From the NCBI RefSeq assembly GCF_000264995.1, contig NW_006767439.1, positions 900,961 through 964,960 of the forward strand: 64,000 nt of DNA, given 5' to 3'. A program made the position numbers and the translations under genes. Positions within the stretch are counted from its first letter, which is position 1. Every line of letters begins with the position of its first letter. The notes under the pieces were generated by a model. It ran no database searches, was not told the DNA's origin, and worked only from the letters and a program-made list of their open reading frames with translations. Of this stretch, positions 58,959 to 64,000 are shown piece by piece. The DNA is from Punctularia strigosozonata HHB-11173 SS5 (taxonomy: Eukaryota > Basidiomycota > Agaricomycetes > Corticiales > Punctulariaceae).

Positions 58959-59442
58959 TTAAAAGTCCATGTAGTCCTTCTGCTGCCATGCAGTCGTGGC
59001 GCTGCCCGTGCCGTATGGATCCTCCGCGGTGGTGGCATCGACGTCACGGAACGAGAATTCGCGCTTGAACTTCGCTTCTAACGTCACCAGTTGACCTGCG
59101 CAAACGGCTTTCATCAGCATCGTCTCAAGCGCGGTGAGATGCGAGGAAGAACGCACCGATGAGCTTGGTGCACGCCGACTCCATGATGGCCGTCGGCGTC
59201 ACGCTCCCGTCCGTCTGGAGCTTGATGAGGAAGTAGGGCTGGAGCGGGTGCGGCACCTTGTAGCCGGCGAAGAGGACCTGCGGCGAGGCGAGCAGCTCGG
59301 CGCGGATCATGTTCGCGAGCGTGTGGTCTTGCTTGACGATCTTGATCGTCGCCGCGTTCGGGATCTTGGTATCCTCGATGACCTCGACAGGCTTCTCGCC
59401 GTCTTCGAGGACGTATGCTTCGTATCGGGGCGGGGCGTTCAT
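58959..59442 (-). CDS. rpb11: RPB11, RNA polymerase II subunit
   Basis: Small Pol II subunit that pairs with Rpb3 in an alpha-like heterodimer for core assembly. Exons are 59442-59157 and 59095-58959 (140 aa). It reads MNAPPRYEAYVLEDGEKPVEV, DTKIPNAATIKIVKQDHTLANMIRAELL, and VLFAGYKVPHPLQPYFLIKLQT, all hallmark parts of the family. The second exon adds GQLVTLEAKFKREFSF, the long C-terminal helix that packs on Rpb3. A 24-residue acidic/aromatic tail ends in KDYMDF. HTLAN replaces the more common HTLGN. Confidence 0.93.
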
Positions 59443-59518
59443 GACGGCGAGGGAGTGCGAGGGCGGGTCTGTGGCTCGTGGTTAGCAAGGCTCTAAGCGG
59501 AAAAGAATGGGGGAAGGT

Positions 59519-59632
59519 GTCATAGAATAGGGTGAATATGCTGAATCCTCATCACACATGTGCTCGGAGGATTGACAGATGGTATGCGATGTTTATAATC
59601 ATTCGACGGAAGTTACATTGGCTCAGTACTCA
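59519..59632 (+). repeat. Direct repeat, unit 1
   Basis: Begins GTCATAGAATAGGGTGAATA and continues with TCCTCA, GTGCTCGGAGG.TTGA, TATAATCATYC and GGCTCA. The same order of blocks occurs in unit 2, 233 bp downstream. Confidence 0.8.
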
Positions 59633-59751
59633 CTATCCTGATCAAGTGCTACGAGACGAGTGCGTTGCCGGATGGCTCCAATGAAAGGGCACCTGATAGG
59701 ATGTTAGAGTCAGATTCTCTTCAGAAAGGTCGAGAGCTGGGATTGTGGAGA

Positions 59752-59862
59752 GTCATAGAATAGGGTGAATATGAAATCCTCAGCGCATGGTGCTCGGAGG
59801 GTTGAAGATATGCAGTGTATAATCATCCAGATAGCGAGGCATTCGGGCTCACCTCAGCACTC
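59752..59862 (+). repeat. Direct repeat, unit 2
   Basis: Starts with the same first 22 bases as unit 1 without mismatch, then diverges moderately with small indels. This is a local duplication about 110 bp long. Confidence 0.8.
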
Positions 59863-60543
59863 CTCGCAGACTTCTCTATCGAGGGGGAGGATAAGCGGAC
59901 GATTCAGCCCTAGGAATTGCGGCAAGAGAGCTTCATCAGCACGACAAGTTCTCGTCCACGCGTCAAAGTTGAAAAAGGTTCAAATGGGAGATCAGAACAC
60001 GTTTTGCGATCATGAACAGTATTTCACCGACAATAAATATATGGCCAAAGGCCGGGCATCATGCAGGAAAATGGCGCGCTGAGCGATACTGCGAGGACTC
60101 ACCGTGAAGGCTGTCGTGGTCAGAGACAAATTGACTCGGAAAGGTCGCGCGTCGGTTTAGGCAGGCCAAAGAAGGGAGGAATTTCCCAGGCTTGCAACGC
60201 CCAACACCCGATTACCTTTTCGGGGCTACCGCATCCCGACCCGCCTCCCCCTTCAAGAGTGAGTATCTGTGGAATTGCTGCTGGTGCTTCGTCCGAACTG
60301 CGTCGGACGGCTCTATGATGCTCCTTCGAGTCGTTGGGAGTCGGATAACGCTAGAATCCGGAGTTGGGACGATGGATGGGCCAGGTTCTGACCGGATGTC
60401 GTAGCGCTCAGCTTCGTCGCTCAGGATCCTGTTGCGATAATGGACGTCTCAGCACCCTCCACGCCTGTTTCGCTGCTTGTCAATATCGCATTGGCAGAAC
60501 TGTTACTGGGACACCAGGCTAACTCCGTCTTCGCATCTCAGAA

Positions 60544-60748
60544 ATGCCCACCCGGTTCACCAAGACTCGCAAGCACCGCGGCCACGTCTCGGCTGGTCAC
60601 GGTCGTGTCGGCAAGCACCGCAAGCACCCCGGAGGTCGTGGTCTCGCCGGTGGCCAGCACCACCACAGGTGCGTTTTTCGATTGCAGTGACATTAGCTTG
60701 GAAGAGATGTTGACGTGCAGATGCGTTCTGCTAGGACAAACTTCGACA

Positions 60749-60785
<37 letters not shown>

Positions 60786-61162
60786 CCGCTTCCACCTGAC
60801 CCGTAACCACCAATGGCGCCCGATCATCAACATCGACAAGCTGTGGACGCTTGTGCCGGAGGAGGAGAAGAAGGACTTGACGGAGGATTCGGAGGTCGTC
60901 CCTGTCATCGATACCCTCAGGCATGGTTACGGCAAGGTGCTGGGCAACGGCCAGTGAGCATCCATCCCGCATCGAAGGTCATGTCCGATACTCATTCCCG
61001 GTCCAGATTGCCCAAGCTTCCCTTCATCGTGAAGGCGCGATTCGTCTCGGCCCTTGCGGAGTGAGTCCAGGTTTACTACAGACCTTCGAGCGATACTAAT
61101 ATTTACCCCTCTGCAGGAAAAAAATCAAGGAGGCGGGCGGTGTCGTGAAGCTTATTGCATGA
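60544..61162 (+). CDS. rpl28: 60S ribosomal protein L28 (uL15, L27a)
   Basis: Large-subunit ribosomal protein. Exons are 60544-60668, 60735-60953, 61007-61060 and 61117-61162 (147 aa). It reads [70 protein letters not shown]-like [52 protein letters not shown] and a final [14 protein letters not shown]. Length and ends match yeast Rpl28 closely. For intron 1 the acceptor TCTGCTAG is needed; a nearer GTGCAG breaks the frame. Confidence 0.96.
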
Positions 61163-61665
61163 AGTTGTATTTCGGTCGCCCTCTGCTGATGTTACTATTC
61201 TCCTTTCCTCTCGCACCGCGCACATGTGACATGACATACACATGCAATATGGCATTCATGACTGGCAAAAGAATTGACGTGTGCGATGCTGCGCACTGCG
61301 TTTCCTGAGCGATTGTCGCCTTTCGATCTCGCCTCTGTCGTTCAATTCGGGGCTTCGGCTTCTCGCCCGGCCGCATGTGCATTGAAACCTGTGATTTCTG
61401 GACGCCCGGTGGCGGCTTTGCTGCTCCTCGCGTGCGCGAAATGCGTGGGTTTGTTTCGTGGCGTGTCTTCAGATCTGCTCGACGGCCAATCATCCGCCGT
61501 CCTGTTCTCTCCGATAACGCGCATCTGGTGTCCGAGTTCTCACCGGCTGCTGCGCGGATATTCCTGAGTGAGACTCCAGGGGGAAGGATGTATTCTTAGC
61601 CCGCCTGGGTCACGTCAGCACAGCTCCGATTAGTTACTGGGTGCTTGTTCTCTCTCTTACCCCCC
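61163..61665. other. Intergenic, L28 3' side to RING gene
   Basis: No further feature recognised. Confidence 0.5.
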
Positions 61666-63726
61666 ATGGCGTCCACCCTCATCGGACGATGTGCGCTCAA
61701 CAAAACCCTTGTAAATGTGTGGGACAATGCGCTGACGACCCACGAACGTAGATAACAGCCAGTACTTGGCGTGGAGCCGGCAACGCCGTGGTTCGCCAGG
61801 AGCGACCACACCACGGCAGCAGCCCGGGGTCCAGCCGCACCCCACCGATGTGTACGATCTCGTCGGGCAGCTTAACGCCCAAGCGAGGGCGCAGGACGGC
61901 GCGGAGGCGGCCAAGGATAAGAAGAAGCAAGAGACGTTGTTTGGCCCCAACATCGGGATCGTGAGCAGTGGGCCGGACTGGACGTGCGCGAAGGAGAAGG
62001 AGACGAAGGACGAGCTTACCTTGGACACCGTCAAGAACTGGATAGTGAAGAGCAAGGAGGTACGCCTGACCACTGCCTTAAGGAAGGGAACGGTATCTTA
62101 GACCTATACTACAGGGATCCCATCCTACAACGACCCTTCAGGCGTTGGTAAACCTCAAACGTCCCACGCTCCGCCTCACTCCGCTCGAGAAGCAGGCCGA
62201 CGACGAGACGCACGACCACCACCACGCCCTCGAATTTGAGTACGACTGTGATGCACCAAAGTGCGCCATTGACGTCTCCGTCGTCCTCGCGGCCGACGCC
62301 CCCGCCGATCCAAAGGACCTCACCCGCGTGCCCGTGTTCAATATGACGACCGACGGGGGCTTTGGCCGGCGTCTCACGCTCGACGACGGCGCTATCCTCG
62401 AGCTCGGACATTTCGAGCACCACGCCGGACACGATGCGCAGCCTTCCGCCGGATCCGCCCCGTCCGATCCCACGGGAGCCACCAACCCGCCGGACCCCAC
62501 CGCCCCCTCTGCCAGCACCCACACCACCGCTGCCAACGGCACCGCGGACGCGCAAAGCCAGGCTGCGCGCAGGCGTCGGTTCAGCCACTTCCACATTCGC
62601 CGACGCACCGGTCGCGGGCACGCCAATCGTTCGATCGCCGGGCCGGCGCTTGCGGTGGTGGACGCCGAAGCCGGATCCTCGGGCGCACAGCAAGGGGGTG
62701 GCAGTACGAAAGATGCAAAGGGCACGCAGGACGACGAGGGCGTGAGGGTCGTCATTACCCTCCGCGCGCTCGACGCCGAAGGCGTACCGCTCTCGTCCCC
62801 GAACGAGCAGGCTACATACCTGCATGTCGTACGGTTCGGACATGGTCCCGCCCCTGCGGCCGAGGGGGAGGAGCAACAGGAAGTCGAGGACACCCGCCCG
62901 TGGGTCGTCAAGGTCGTCAAGCGCGAGGCGATCATCGGCCCGCACACGTTCCAGCTGCACGAGATTTACGGTCTCTCGTCCTACTCCAACACGCCGTCTC
63001 ACCCGGTATCCACCCCCGCGCCCGCGCCTGCAGCCGAAAACGCCGCCGCCGAACCACACACCTACCCGCCCACCTCGCCTGCCCCCGCTCCGCCGGCGGA
63101 CGACGAACCCTCGTCAGAATGCCTGCTCTGCCTGTCCTCGCCGCGCGAGGTCGTGCTCCTGCCGTGCCGCCACCTCGTCGCGTGCAAGGACTGCGCGATC
63201 AACATGGTCGAGTTTGGTGCGGGCGGCACGATTGTCCAGCCTGAAGAACCCGTCGCGGAGGCGGCCGGCACCAGCGGCGAGGGTGGTGACGGCGCAAACG
63301 GCGCCACTACCGCCGCCCCTGCTGCACCGGCCCCAGCGCCGTCCCAGCCGCGTCGAAAGCGCAAGGCGAAGGGCTGGTTCTGTCCCGTTTGCCGTCAACG
63401 TAAGTCTTCTTAAAAAATCTCACGGAGGCGTGTCTGACGTGGTGTCAACAGCATATACCTCTCTGCTCCGTATCACGACCACACCTCCAGCGGTGACGGA
63501 GAAGAGCCAGCCGGCCGAGGATGCGGCAGCACCGGCCTCACCCGCCCCTGCCGCTGCAACGGAAACGCCCGCCTCTCCACCCGTCTCGACCGGCCCTCTG
63601 TCGTCGCTCTCTCGTCCGGGATTCTTGCGCGGCCTCTCTCGTGGCGTCAGCCGCAACCCGGCGCCTTCGTCGACGTTGCCGCCGGACCTCGAACGGGGAG
63701 CGGCCCCCGCCGAGAATCCCGCATAA
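61666..63726 (+). CDS. RING-type E3 ubiquitin ligase, MGRN1/LOG2-like
   Basis: Predicted ubiquitin ligase. Exons are 61666-61710, 61763-62059, 62142-63399 and 63452-63726 (624 aa). The short first exon (MASTLIGRCALNKTL) is tentative. The central part has VNLKRPTLRLTPLE and LEFEYDCDAPKCAIDVSVV, like the substrate-binding DAR2-type domain before the RING in MGRN1 proteins. A further conserved block is YLHVVRFGHGP...RPWVVKVVKREAIIGPHTFQLHEIYGL. The RING is CLLCLSSPREVVLLPCRHLVACKDCA, interrupted by a 60-residue low-complexity insertion, then CPVCRQPYTSLLRI, completed across the last intron. The C-terminal 90 residues are Pro/Ser/Ala-rich. The long insertion inside the RING is unusual for the family. 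Confidence 0.82.
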
Positions 63727-64000
63727 CCCATGCCCCCTCTCGCTTGGTTTAGATGTGTACTAGTATATAATGTGTCTCACGTAGGTTACCCCATGCCTTT
63801 CCTTACGTTTCGACGTCTATGCAGCTGTACTCTTGATACACAGGTGTTGCAATGGACGGTTCATGACTTCCCGCTCAACTCGACTTAATAAGGAAGCGAT
63901 ATCGATCATGCATTTATTGTGAGTATGAATGTGTTGGCTCTCGCATATGCACGCTGCGTCTATAGTACATTCGAAGTTGCCTACCGGCACCTAGAGGACG

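Larger units (their letters stand above)
59443..60543. other. Divergent region, RPB11 / L28, with internal duplication
   Basis: Holds the two direct repeat units below. No additional gene is supported. Confidence 0.5.

Noticed and set aside
62109-63059. Long minus-strand open frames opposite the RING gene (also 61657-62073)
   Set aside because: Antisense to a well-supported exon in GC-rich sequence; Gly/Arg/Val-rich translation without domains.
1-64000. CRISPR arrays, bacterial-type operons, group I/II introns, rRNA
   Set aside because: None seen; all genes have spliceosomal introns and eukaryotic architecture.

Overview
The window looks like a gene-dense contig from an agaricomycete basidiomycete (mushroom or wood-decay type). 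Genes are packed on both strands. They are cut by about 100 very short introns, mostly 47-65 nt, many with CTGAC/CTAAC-like branch points. Families typical of Agaricomycetes are present: a DUF6535 membrane protein, a secreted class II heme peroxidase, a cytochrome P450 of the fungal ER type, an F-box/LRR protein, and an expanded family of small kinase-like proteins. Exon models below were built by hand from reading-frame continuity and GT-AG (rarely GC-AG) borders; frame phase closes across every junction listed.

Layout. 0.2-5 kb: a tRNA-Cys with an intron, the ER SNARE Sec20, two copies of a degenerate dispersed repeat, and an F-box protein. 5-12.7 kb: a third repeat copy, kinase-like gene A, a mitochondrial PPR-like protein, and the endosomal SNARE Tlg1 divergent from it. 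12.9-20.6 kb: a CSC1/TMEM63-type channel, a family X DNA polymerase with a BRCT domain, and a membrane-anchored methyltransferase. 21.8-31.4 kb: a kinase-like pseudogene, a Rap1-type Myb protein divergent from a flavin monooxygenase, a second methyltransferase, and a FYVE/SAP/RING ubiquitin ligase. 31.8-37.5 kb: a decayed DUF6535 gene and kinase-like genes B and C in tandem. 38-47.5 kb: a Zn2Cys6-like + PHD + chromodomain protein, a class II peroxidase and a 20-exon P450. 48-54.9 kb: ATP10, a GT61 glycosyltransferase, histone H2A and a small PPxY membrane protein. 55-64 kb: a PD-(D/E)XK-like protein, pseudokinase D, then housekeeping genes (RPB11, ribosomal protein L28/uL15) and a RING E3 ligase.

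How the genes fit together. Most are housekeeping genes: vesicle fusion (Sec20, Tlg1), transcription and translation (RPB11, L28, H2A), mitochondria (ATP10, PPR-like protein) and DNA repair (Pol X). The accessory part is the peroxidase/P450 pair, the chromatin reader, and the four-member kinase-like family with its decayed fifth copy. The least described items are this kinase-like family, which has a HNDLYxRN catalytic loop and fixed intron positions, one member lacking the catalytic Asp, and the stand-alone PD-(D/E)XK protein next to that member.
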